Shown one piece after another: positions 30,946-41,379 of a stretch of DNA of 64,000 bases. The stretch is taken from positions 5,427,001-5,491,000 of the forward strand of contig OZ020305.1 of the NCBI GenBank assembly GCA_963971305.1. Reading direction: 5' to 3'. The notes beneath the pieces were generated by a model that worked only from the letters and a program-made list of their open reading frames with translations, searched no databases and was not told the DNA's origin. Source of the DNA: Arcuatula senhousia. Its lineage: Eukaryota; Mollusca; Bivalvia; Mytilida; Mytilidae. Position 1 is the first letter of the stretch; each line of letters begins with the position of its first letter. Made by a program: the position numbers and the translations under genes.

Positions 30946-31202
30946 AATCAAATAAAGTTTTGACATTAGGTGTTCCAGTTAATGTTTGGATTATTGGGTC
31001 GTCCATTGTCTCACACACCTTCTTAGAAGCTAGAGAAAGTCCAGGAGGCGTTAGTTTATCCCAGCGAGGGGTATCTATTAGGTGGAAAGGGAGAAGCGGG
31101 CTAATATTAAGCGGATTAAAAGGGCACATAAGAACCCTCATGAGAATGGAAGATCTCCCTGACTACATAGTCATTCATACGTTTGAAGAACCCTCAGGCT
31201 AA
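30946..31202 (+). pseudogene. SGNH-hydrolase-like fragment, copy 2
   Basis: Identical ORF to 25738-25994, carried by the duplication. Confidence 0.55.
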
Positions 31203-31866
31203 AATAATGTCAAATATGATTATTCAACTAATATGTACAAAATTATTTTTCAGTCACTCATTGATTTTGTTGTCTATATATAATCATTATATTCATTGGG
31301 TTCTTTACCAACGAAAGCTGTAATTAGTAGTTACATTGTATTGTTAACAGTAACAGTTAAGTCTTTAATAAATAGTTTTACCGGTTAAAACAAAACATGC
31401 AGTTATTTATGGCTATATATATTAAACACTAAAATTAGATGCAAAATATACTAAATCAACCATCCTATAACTCTATTTTTAGCAGTTAAGGATGAGAATT
31501 TCCTTGTTACGTTATAATCTATAACCGCACTTGAAGTATAAATCCTCAAGTGTTAGCTGGAAATCATAGCGAAGTAAGTATTTAGATTTTTTGAAAGGGG
31601 AACGGGGTAATACTCAGAGTTTAGATTCAATGGGGGCATGTCAAAAATGGTACCGTAAACCTGGAAAATTTTCGCGCCAGTTTTATTTTCGCGATTTTCG
31701 CGTTGACATTGATAGCCAAACTCCTTCGCAATAGGCTTATCCTTCCCGGCAAAAATAGGTCAGGATACAGGCTTGTATGAATTCCATCAAGATTCTTGAA
31801 AACATAAACTTTTATGTAATATTTGTTTTCTTAGAAAAAAAATTCAATTTGTTGTAAAGCCGCCCG

Positions 31867-32339
31867 GTTTTAATGAGTACGCACTATTTTAAGGTGAAGT
31901 TAAGTAGAAGTATTTAGGCTATACTATAAACAATGTGGTTGCGTAATGAATTTAGGTAAAGCGAGTACTTTTCATGGTTTTAAATTTAGAGAGTAATTTG
32001 GAACTAATGTTATATAATGATTGTTCCTAAAGGAATTTGTTTTATGTAATATTTTTTTCTTAGCTATAATAAAAGTTACCATAGCAAGGACAAAATATTA
32101 TAAGAAACAAATTCCTGTAAGAACAATTATTATATAACAATAGTTCCGATTTTATTACTATTTATAAATTACCGAAAAATGTTGCACAATCATGAATGCT
32201 TAAAATGGTTTTTGACGTACATGTGGACGTACATAAAAATGTACCATCTCATATTCGAAGGTGCTCCTTGTTAATGTTTGTACTAAAATAATATTGTTGA
32301 TATTTGACAATCATAAAGATTATTTTTAAGTCCTAGAGC
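31867..32339. other. AT-rich, no gene seen
   Basis: Single-copy sequence right of the tandem duplication. No element ends were recognised. Confidence 0.4.
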
Positions 32340-32720
32340 AATGATTGTTGAGCCAGAATATATTATGGTATAACAGTGCTAGGCCCAGAATGTTATATTA
32401 ATTTAGCCATAGTATTATGATATCGAAGACACGTCAGTTTGACCCAGATAAGTAAGATATTCGATTCAGAATATTATGACATTTGAGCCAGAATATAATG
32501 ATATTTGATTTAAAATATTATGAAATTTGAGCCAGAATATTATGATATTCAATTCAGAATATAAAGACATTTAATTCAGAATATTATGGTATTTGAGCTA
32601 GAATATCATGATATTTGAGCCAGAATTTTATTTTTTAATGATATTTTAGTATAGAATATTATGGTGTTCGAACCAAAATATTATAGTATACACCACTACT
32701 CCAGTCAAATAATATTATAG
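32340..32720. repeat. degenerate minisatellite, GAGCCAGAATATTATGATATTT unit
   Basis: About 15 units of roughly 22-25 bp, each close to 'ttGAGCCAGAATATTATGAta' with substitutions such as 'gattcagaatattatgacat'. All run in the same direction. Unit similarity is moderate, so the array is old. Confidence 0.75.
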
Positions 32721-33012
32721 TGAGCATATTGTTGTTTTAATATATTTCAAAGTTGCAGAATCTTTTCAAACATTATTTAGATTTACATTTGTTGGCATTT
32801 TACACCATATGAAATGTAAACCACAAAAAGCTTATATAATATGATGGCCAACAAATTGTTCATGTGGCAAAATTAAACAAATGTTGCAAAACTAGGAACA
32901 AAAAAAAACAATTTAAACCAAAAAGATACATGTACTTCGATCTACAGTAGATCAGTAATATTTATATGCAAAGACGCTTTTATTAAGACTTTTTAGTCTG
33001 GTGCCATGTTTG
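32721..33012. other. no gene seen
   Basis: AT-rich DNA between the minisatellite and the retrozyme. Confidence 0.4.
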
Positions 33013-33219
33013 TTTTAGCCCGCTCCGGCTTTTGAGTTGGAGAATACATCAAAGCTTTAAATTATCCGTCTAAATTTCAAAATTGTCTAAACCCTAAGGT
33101 TCTTCCTACCCCAGACATAGGTTGGATATCTTAGTAATAATTTGGTTTCCCAGTTAGGTATTTTTGGTTATACTGTCTTATGCTCTTCAAATTCATACAG
33201 TGTTTGGCATTTTCAATAT

Positions 33220-33280
33220 TTTTGGTAGAGCGCCTCTGATGAGTCTTGAATAGACGAAACGCGCGTCAGGCGTAGCAAAA
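33220..33280 (+). ncRNA. hammerhead ribozyme, retrozyme unit 1
   Basis: The core CTGATGA (33236-33242) and GAAA (33256-33259) are intact. Stem II is GTCT/AGAC with loop TGAAT. Stem III is the palindrome ACGCGCGT (33259-33266). The cleavage triplet is GTC with the cut after C33267. Stem I is AGGCGT (33268-33273) with GCGCCT (33230-33235), then an internal loop and CAAAA/TTTTG. The core resembles the Schistosoma satellite hammerhead. The short palindromic stem III suggests activity as a dimer. Confidence 0.9.
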
Positions 33281-33577
33281 TTTATTGTCTGGAACTTTGT
33301 TGTCATTTGTATTTCGAACACACGTGAAGGTTAGCACTGCTGGTGGAGTTTAAATTCCCCGAGGTTAGCCCGCTCCGGCACCAACACTTTTGAGTTGGAG
33401 AATACATCAAAGCTTTAAATTATCCGTCTAAATTTCAAAATTGTCTAAACCCTAAGGTTCTTCCTACCCCAGACATAGGTTGGATATCTTAGTAATAATT
33501 TGGTTTCCCAGTTAGGTTTTTTTGGTTATACTGTCTTATGCTCTTCAAATTCATACAGTGTTTGGCATTTTCAATAT

Positions 33578-33638
33578 TTTTGGTAGAGCGCCTCTGATGA
33601 GTCTTGAATAGACGAAACGCGCGTCAGGCGTAGCAAAA
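33578..33638 (+). ncRNA. hammerhead ribozyme, retrozyme unit 2
   Basis: Identical core and stems to unit 1 (CTGATGA at 33594-33600). Cut predicted after C33625. Confidence 0.9.
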
Positions 33639-33676
33639 TTTATTGTCTGGAACTTTGTTGTCATTTGTATTTTGAA

Positions 33677-34127
33677 CACTAATCAAGCACACCTTATACC
33701 TATTTAACCATGTGACTAGTATCACATGACTAATTCAACAGTTAAATGCTTATAACCAATTAAGCATGACATGGAGTATAATTAAAATCATAATAAAAGT
33801 TCTTAAAAGAAGTCGGGAACATTTATCATAGACATGGAATTTATATTATGTAACAATTTTTCCTGCTATAATATTATGCTATAATATTATGTCATAAAGG
33901 AACAAATTTTATAAGGAACAAATATATGTTGACAGTAGGGGTCAAAAAGAGGTCATTGAAAAGACGCCCGGAATACCTGGTGCAGTGATAAGTGTACGGA
34001 CCGTTACGGACGGGAACTGGAACTGTGAAGAGTTTGATTGTTAGCGCGAAAATTGGACGGCGTGAATATATGTGTCTTCCATTGTAGTCTATGGACAATA
34101 ACATGACAGTGCGAATTTAAAGTAAGT
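33677..34127. other. no gene seen
   Basis: Intergenic sequence between the retrozyme and the next repeat. A short plus/minus ORF here has no family signature. Confidence 0.4.
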
Positions 34128-34248
34128 TGTAAGGCAAAAAAGTGTCCTGTGATAAAGTGTCCAGGAGGACAGTATTTTCCAGAAAAGTTGCTATTTTCAA
34201 GTGTCCCTTGCTATTAAAAAGTGTCCATTAGTAGGACATTTTTTTATT
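34128..34248. repeat. interspersed repeat R, left piece of interrupted copy
   Basis: 'tgtaaggcaaaaaagtgtcc', 'gtccaggaggacagtatt' and 'gtaggacatttttttatt' match 51008-51125. The remainder of this copy continues at 50567 ('cttcttatgccatttagaatcg'), so the AGCTCACC element was inserted into it. Confidence 0.75.
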
Positions 34249-34906
34249 AGCTCACCTGGCCAGAGGCCATGTAAGCTTATGCCATCACTTTGCGTCCGTC
34301 GTCGTCTGTCGTCGTCCGTCGTCGTCTGTCGTCGTCTGTCGTCCGTTAACAATTTCAAAAATCTTCTCCTCTGAAACCACTGAACCAATTTAACAGAAAC
34401 TTGGCAGGAATGATATATGACATGTTGGCAACAAACGATCCTCATTTTGAAATGCTTTGATAAAAAACATGGCCGCCGTTGCTAAAAATAGACTAGGGGG
34501 GTCAGACTACTGTTTTTGGCTTATAAATCAAAAAGTATAAGAGATAGAGGAAATCTGAGGCCACGCTACTGATTCAGCATCAAAAGCTCTACAAAAGTCT
34601 CCATTTGGTCAAAGTTGTCAGATGACCCCTTATAGGGGTTACGGCCCCTTAAAAGTGAAAAATAGCATTTTTTCATGTTTTTGGCCTACAGAATGAAAAC
34701 TATTGCAGATAGAGATTAGCTGTTGCTTGCTTAAATGTTTAGCTCATTTAGCTCTACGAAAGTCTCCATAGGGTCGAAGTTGTCAGATGACCCCTTATAG
34801 GGGTTACGGCCCCTTAAAGGTGAAAAATAGCCACTTTTCATGTTTTTGGCCTACAGAATGAAAACTATTGCAGATATAGATTAGCTGTTGCTTGCTTAAA
34901 TGTTAA
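34249..34906. mobile_element. AGCTCACC-family element, left segment
   Basis: It begins AGCTCACCTGGCC, followed by 'atgccatcactttgcgtccg' and GTCGTC repeats. Internal repeats of about 165 bp contain 'agctcatttagctctac', 'tcgaagttgtcagatgacccc', 'ataggggttacggcccc' and 'tgaaaactattgcagata'. It is interrupted at TTAA (34903-34906) by a 13.3-kb interval and resumes at 48206. Confidence 0.75.
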
Positions 34907-36168
34907 GGGAATACGATACAGTAGCAAGGGCAGATAATTACGTTGTAAAGGTTATGCCTTGTTTTCCCGACGTCGCGTAATTCAACGCGACAAATAGCGG
35001 TAACGGCATTTTTCAACGACATTGTTCGCGCAAATAAAAGTCAACGTCATAGATTAGGTTACGCAAAAATTAAATTTGAACGCACCTTGCATAATGCCGG
35101 CATGCTTTTCCATCGAGATGGCGACATAAGAAGACCAATTTGATCAGAAAAACTTCTGGTTTTGAATAAAAAATAAATAATAGACGATAATGATGAAGTG
35201 CAAACCGAGTAATCGGAAGATTAAGTCAAACCAAAAACGCAATTACTGATTTTGCATTTGTCCTTTTTGAGCTACTCTTTGATGTTCATACGTGGAACTT
35301 TATTTCAAACCACGACGACGCTCCTGTCCTCCAGAATTTCAAAACCATACTGGTCTGTGAAGACAGTTGTTCGTATATGTATCGAATACATGAAGATTTA
35401 ACAATTTGTAAGAAAGACAGAACTAGTATTGACATGGGTAGCCCGTGGAAGTGTAGAAGTTGTGGTTCCTAGCTTTAAGTTACTGAATATGGAAACATGG
35501 GCGGATTCAGAAATTTTTGAAAGGGGATTTAGTTCCGCGCATATTGTCTATTGAAGACAAAAGGGGGGTTCCAGGTCAATTTTGCCTAAAATCTACACGG
35601 AAATTACAAAAACTTTCCAAGAAAAGTGTAGGTTCAAACCCCCGGAACCCTTTCTGGATCCACCATTGGAAAGAAAGAACGAATGCACTGATTTAGAAGT
35701 TACCCTATACCCGCCCTTTATTACATGTTGGTCTTGAGTACCAATAAAACTTGCGATATCGAATGAGAAAAAATATATTTTGATTTGTGTAAGTTTATAC
35801 CGGTATGATGCAATAAATTTTGCAAATAAGGTACGTGTTTGTCTTGATTTTGCTAATATATTTGATCATATTTGCCTGGTTGCAGTTGGTGTAATTAAAC
35901 GGGTGGCATAGCATAGTGAGTGTCGGGCGGGAACTGTGCCGATAGGTCAATAAGGAAAAAAATAAAGAATGCAGGATCAGCAGGTGGTTCAATTTCATTG
36001 GTTTCAACGTCAGATCTATCGATCATTTACATCCTGTTTTCTAACTTAATTACTTGTTAACACAACCTGAGCCTTCTTGACTTATTTTTATCACAATAAT
36101 GATAAAGAATTTTCAAGAAGTGTATATTTTTTCATGTTTCTTTTGAGTTAATGCTGTTTGACGGCCCT
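34907..36168. other. left arm of the 13.3-kb interval, no gene seen
   Basis: CG-containing stretches such as 'cccgacgtcgcgtaattcaacgcgac' occur near 34977. There are no ORFs of note. Confidence 0.4.
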
Positions 36169-36177
36169 TTGCAGTAT

Positions 36178-36481
36178 GGCACAGGATACGGTTACGGCAA
36201 ATTTGGACAAAACCGTAACAATAAGAAATTCTTAGAGGAAAATCGGGAACGGATGACGGGACGAAGACCGAATCATTTACGACCGTAACAATAAGATTTT
36301 TTTATTATTACGGCACTTATAATTATTAATGTTTGGTAAATCTCTAACGCGAGATTTGCCGTAATAATAAGAAAATTCTTATTGTTACGGTCGTAAATGA
36401 TTCGGTCTCTGTCCCGTCATCCGTTCCCGGTTTTCATCTTATTCTTATTGTTACGGTTATGCCGTAATCGTATCCTGTGCC
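36178..36481. mobile_element. 304-bp hairpin MITE with 9-bp target duplication
   Basis: The ends are GGCACAGGATACGGTTACGGC and its near complement. The inverted arms extend about 115 bp ('aaaccgtaacaataagaa', 'gggaacggatgacgggac', 'accgaatcatttacga'). TTGCAGTAT lies at 36169-36177 and 36482-36490. A 9-bp duplication suggests a Mutator-like mobiliser. Confidence 0.85.
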
Positions 36482-36490
36482 TTGCAGTAT

Positions 36491-36815
36491 TCTGTAGAAA
36501 ATTTAAAAAATTTATATGGTAAATTCGAAATCCGTGTTCTATGCGTACTGTGAGCGAGTAAATACTAGTATGCGGAAACAGTTATTATATTTAATGTAGG
36601 GGTTTCATGGGTTTTAATTGGTACGACTTTGAAAAGACAAACAGGCATTCAAAACTCGAAGTACCAAGCACCTTCACTCCTTCCTAAAACAATACAAAAT
36701 AAATTAAAATAAATAAACATTCCACTCAACCCAATGAAAGCAAGGATGCGCCAATTAATCAAATAAAACTGAAAACTCTGGGTTTTTTGTCCGTAGAAAT
36801 GTCCAACGCAAAGGT
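36491..36815. other. no gene seen
   Basis: AT-rich spacer between the hairpin MITE and the GTTA-tailed repeat. Confidence 0.35.
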
Positions 36816-37215
36816 TAGTTAGTTAGTTAGTTAGTTATTGCTTTACTCCCAAGCAGCACGATTCGGCTATATCCGGGAGATGAAAATGAAAGTGGTGATA
36901 CAATGAACATGAGATGATGACGAAGTGGAGGAAATGGGGACACAATGTCAATCGGGTAGGAGAGTTTTGACTGCCACTGGAAAAAGGAGTGATGGGTAGG
37001 GACGGGAAATTAAGCCTCTTGCATGGGGACTCTTACCGAGACCTGCAGCAGGGTTCTTTAACGTGCGAGGAACGTGACATTTTTCCCAATTCGGTGCACC
37101 ACTGGTTTGCGGTCAGGTTTTCCGCATTATCGCCTGACGATCCCGCATCTCTCGATGTCAGGGCTGCCCCATTCAACCACCTGGGGCACACATCCCACCA
37201 ACGCAATGGAATAAC
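36816..37215. repeat. GTTA-tailed interspersed repeat, copy 2
   Basis: It starts with a GTTA run (36813-36835). The body parallels the copy at 10880: 'tgaacatgagatgatgacga', 'gatgggtagggacggga', 'aaattaagcct', 'gcattatcgcctgacgatcc', 'cagggctgccccattcaacca'. ORFs reported across it are not genes. Confidence 0.6.
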
Positions 37216-38348
37216 TTGGTTTAGAAACGATAACGTAAAATAAATCCCTCATCCACGTACTTTCCCGTAAGAAAAGGAAGTGGAATGAGAGTGCATTAAG
37301 CGCATTACATTCGAAACGCCTGTACCAAGTCAGGAGCATTGCGATCTATAATTGTTCCGGTATGTCTTTCATGTCAGTTTGTCTTTTCTCTTGGACATTG
37401 AGATTGATCATCCAAGTTATTTTGTTATTACCTTAATGTACGTTAGATATCAACTCAAGACTTGTGTCTACGGTAAGTACGCCTAATCAGATACATGTAT
37501 ACAATGTAAAACAACTTCAATCATCCAAGCAAACCATTTTTGAAATGGATTATCTCAAGTGTTTAGGAAGCGTTAGTAGTTCCTACTTGTTGCAACAATC
37601 CGAAGCGTTTTCAACAGTCATTTTTCACCAAACTTGGTATTTTGTACAGCAAGAACAGACGAGGACAGTGTTATATGTTTTATATATTTATTTGACTGAA
37701 AGAAGGGCATGAGAATTTTGAAGAACTCTTTCCTAACAATATTATGAAAAATTAACAAGGGAAAATATACGACAAGATGCGACCCCTGAGAATTAGAAGA
37801 ATTGCCTGTTTGATCAACTTATGGCATGTTTTGCATAAGAATATGTCTGACTGTTTTCCATGCATTTCTCAAACATATATCCATGATATTGTTCGAATAG
37901 GGTGACCAACTGTAAAAAAAATACTAGTAACTGAACAATTAAAAAAAACACAAAAGCCTATCTTAGTTTTTTTTCTCTTTATGTAGAAAGGTCAATCACA
38001 GTGGACTAAATGATGATTTGAGAATAAGCAGTGCATGAGTTTGCCCTAAACTGTTCGCTACCCAGATCTTTACAAGATCATAAGAAAAAATTAGAAATAA
38101 ACAAGTTTTTTATGCACAATGTATGTCAATAACTTTATCGAAGAACAGGAAGGTTATTCTCGGACATACATGTATAGCATTGAAAAGAACACACACATTT
38201 AATTTCAACAACAAAAAAGCGAGAGTAATCGTATCCAATGAATATTAATGGAACGTCGCTTTAAAAGGAAAATAAAAATCTTTGTTAAAGGATTCGAGGT
38301 ACCTATGTACATGTACATAATAAAATCAATATGCACATGGGTGCAAAA
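37216..38348. other. no gene seen
   Basis: Short ORFs at 37127-37712 lack family features. AT-rich. Confidence 0.4.
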
Positions 38349-39340
38349 GCCGAGTTGCCTTATTTTATTAACCAAAACTTTCCTTGTCTTCATTTTAAGA
38401 TTTAACATAATTGGTTATTAGATAGTAGTAATCTCTTCCAATCTTGCATAAAAAATTTTGCAAATTCAACTGTCCATAAATAGTAACCCCTTCCGATCTC
38501 GCATGAAAAATTTTGTGAATTCAACCATCCATATACAATGTAGTTTGCAACATTATGCCAAAACTTTAATAAAATCGATTGAGAACTTTTCGAGTAATTG
38601 TCCTGAAACCATGTTTTTCTGCCGCTCTGCCCTTGATCCTTGAACGAAATTACCCCCAAATCATTAGCGTTTCTCCTCCTATAATTGGTAACAACATTAC
38701 AAAGTTTCATTAAAATCTGTTGACAACTTTTTAAGTAATTGACCAGAAACTGCTTTTTAAAGTAAATTTCAAATATTTTTCTGTTGCTGTGACCTTGACC
38801 TTGAACCAATTTACCCAAAAATCAAAAGGGTTCCTCCTCTTATGGTATGTAACAATATCCTAAAGTTTCATTAAAATCAGTTGAAAACTTTTTGAGTTAT
38901 GGTCTGGAAACCACTAATTCAAGAAATTGTCTAACCTTTTTCTGTCATAGTGACCTTGACCTTAAAGGGATTTACCCCAAAATCAATAGGGTTCCTCCTC
39001 TTATGGTATGTAACAATATCCCAAACTTTCAATAAAATCAGTTGAAAACTTTTTGAGTTATGGTCTGGAAACCACTAATTCAAGAAATTTTCTAACATTT
39101 TTCAGTCGCTGTGACCTTGACCTTGAACGGATTTACCCCAAAATCAATAGGGTTCCTCCTCTTATGGTATGTGACAATATCCCAAAGTTTCATTAAAATC
39201 GGTTTACAACTTTTTAAGTTATGGTCCGGAAACCAATTGTTGACGCCCGCCCGCCCGCCCGACCGCCCGCCCGCACGCCCAGCCGCCCTCCATCATCATC
39301 ACAATAGCCGAGTTCAACTTCGTTGCAACTCGGCTAAAAA
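38349..39340. mobile_element. GCCGAGTT-family repeat with hairpin end
   Basis: It starts AGCCGAGTTGCC and ends with the hairpin GCCGAGTT...AACTCGGC plus TAAAAA. Internal units of about 160 bp begin 'tgaccttgaccttgaa' (38791, 38951, 39110) and include 'ttcctcctcttatggtatgt' and 'agttatggtctggaaacca'. A CCCG-rich tract (39243-39290) precedes the end. Its plan parallels the AGCTCACC family. Confidence 0.65.
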
Positions 39341-40169
39341 GGCAATATGACTTTTTGCTGAAACAAAATACGGTGTCTCTATAATCCTTGACTAAGAAAT
39401 AATCCGGTCTATCTTATTTCATGAAATAAACTAGAAGAACGTTTGCAGCATCGCGTGTCATTTACTCCTGTATAGCAATAAAACAACCCTCCCCCCCAAA
39501 AAAAACAACAACAACAAAATCATACAATAATAATAAAGAACTAGGAGGACAATTGTTTCGTAAACAATTGCTAAGGTCTTTCACGGAGACACGTTTAAAA
39601 TTTTTTTATTCATCTGTTATGTTTAAATGATTTTACAATGCTCAGTAGTTTGTGTATGTTGAGCGTAATTATGAAATTTTCGTACTTTTTTTTATTGTTT
39701 TAGAGACATTCTGTTTATATTATAATTTTGTTCAATTTTATAAGAGCAACATTAATACAGTTTCAAAACAGTTTGAAGAGATTTCTGAACTTGAAAAGAT
39801 ATAAATCCCATTTTTAAGTTCACATGGGGATTTTCATATTCTACTATACCTCTAGAAAGAAATGGCTAACAAAACTAAACAGCTTACTTGATAAATGCAG
39901 GAACTTTGTAGAATTATGTAAAACTAAATCAGTCAAGGTAGGTGTTTAATGCCATCATTGCTCACATCACATGGAAAACTGATAAACATCTTTATAGGAT
40001 CTTTAGGTTTTATTTCTCATTGTGAGTTCGTTTTTATACTTGAACTTTTATTTGTTAATGTCTTTCGTTATGTTATTTCAGATTTACGCCATTTCATGTT
40101 CATTTACTTGTTTATTTAAGCTTAATTGCTATAAAATAAAAAGGTTAAGTAACATTTTTAGTGGGTATA
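39341..40169. other. no gene seen
   Basis: AT-rich. 'ggacaattgtttcgtaaacaattg' at 39548 is a short palindrome-like segment. No coding sequence. Confidence 0.35.
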
Positions 40170-40660
40170 TATGACTGAACGAGTTGGTGTTTTACGCCCT
40201 TCCAACGCTTTATAGGTTATTTAAACGCGATGAACATGAAAAGGATAAAATGAACATGAAATGATGGCGATAAATGAAATATGGGGATGGGGTTGGAAAC
40301 AAAGGATAGTAAATTTTGAAGAACCTCAGGAAAAGGGGATAGATGGGTAGGGCGGAAAATTTAATCTATGCAGTGCACAACTTGGCAGTCCACTAAGAGG
40401 TCTTATACATGTATGAAGCGTGGCACTCTCCACACATGATGGCCCACTTTGGTCAACGGTCAGGGTTTCCATATTATGTACCTGACAACACCCGCTGACG
40501 AGGGCTAACCTATGCAGCCTCCTAGGGTTCACACCTGGTTGCTCTTTGGGCTGAGCACTGACCCGACGTCAGAATCCCAAGACCCTTAGTATCCTCTTAC
40601 GACAAGCTAGGCTCTGCTGGTTGGGGGGGGGGCTATTCGCCACCCGAGTCCCGCACGGGA
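40170..40660. repeat. GAGT-type interspersed repeat, copy 3
   Basis: Same body as at 10880 ('gagttggtgttttacgccc', 'gcgtggcactctccacacat', 'gtcagggtttccatattat'), ending at 'cgccacccgagtcccgcacggga'. Confidence 0.65.
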
Positions 40661-40687
40661 TTTGTGTGGTTATTATTTCAAATCATT

Positions 40688-41107
40688 TTATAAGAAGAAC
40701 TCAAGCCAAGAGTAAATGCTTTTTTTAATTATTGTTGGAAGAACATATTTCTTCTCTGCAGTTCCATTTTGGATACACTCTGTTATCGTTTTTGTAACAA
40801 AACTTCGGACTAAAAATCCTGCTGAGCATAGAAGACAATAGCTACAATAATGAAGCTCCTTTGACATCTTTGATTTTGCGGAGCTACAATGCAACCCCAT
40901 TACTCGTAATGGAGCAAATACAATTTCTTTCTCAAACTCTAATAAAGCTTGAAGATTGTTCGAAATTACAAATGAATCTCTAAATAATATGTCTTCAATA
41001 ATAAATTTGATTAAAGCCAAAGGTGACTTTAGTATTGTAAGAAACCCCATATTTTCAATATTCTGATCCTGAACTTTATTATAAAGTTCAGGATCAAGAT
41101 ACTTCAA
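40688..41107 (-). CDS. unrecognised 139-aa ORF
   Basis: This is the longest uninterrupted ORF outside the known elements. The protein starts MKYLDPELYNKVQDQNIENM, has an acidic/hydrophobic middle (FEKEIVFAPLRVMGL) and a Cys-rich patch HYCSYCLLCSAGFLV, and ends IKKSIYSWLEFFL. I recognise no domain. There are no paired splice sites that would make it part of a larger gene. It lies inside the 13.3-kb interval next to a GAGT-type repeat, so it may be a fragment of an unknown mobile element, or chance. Confidence 0.3.
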   Translation of the reverse strand: MKYLDPELYNKVQDQNIENMGFLTILKSPLALIKFIIEDILFRDSFVISNNLQALLEFEKEIVFAPLRVMGLHCSSAKSKMSKELHYCSYCLLCSAGFLVRSFVTKTITECIQNGTAEKKYVLPTIIKKSIYSWLEFFL

Positions 41108-41379
41108 AAGTTGATACTTTCACGAACATCTTTTAAATTCCATTTAATGTCGTTAAATTTGAACTACTTTCGTCATAAAAATATTATAAGCAATATTTTA
41201 GTTCCACGTTATGCATCTAATTGATTGAGATGGGCCCGTTTTGATTTCGCTTTCGGCGTTGCTTCGTTACGAGCAATGGGACCGCATTGTTGCTCCGCCG
41301 TGTCAAAGATGTGAAAGGAGCTACATAATTGTAGAGGAATGAATCTAAATAGTTTATTTCAATATTTGATAAATTGTCA

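Larger units (their letters stand above)
26659..31866. repeat. 5.2-kb tandem duplication, unit 2
   Basis: It copies unit 1 with scattered substitutions and one internal loss of about 467 bp (equivalent of 24076-24542, joined at 29749/29750). It ends at the same GCCGCCCG (31859-31866), after which single-copy sequence begins. The two units look about 99% identical, so the event is recent or an assembly duplication. Confidence 0.85.
33013..33676 (+). mobile_element. dimeric hammerhead retrozyme
   Basis: Two direct copies of a unit starting TTAGCCCGCTCCGG (33015 and 33365) and each holding a hammerhead 358 bp apart. Predicted cleavage sites after 33267 and 33625 would release a 358-nt RNA with the ends needed for circularisation. 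There is no ORF. This is the plan of animal retrozymes: small non-coding retroelements of tandem hammerhead monomers. The first unit lacks about 8 bp near its start. Confidence 0.85.
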
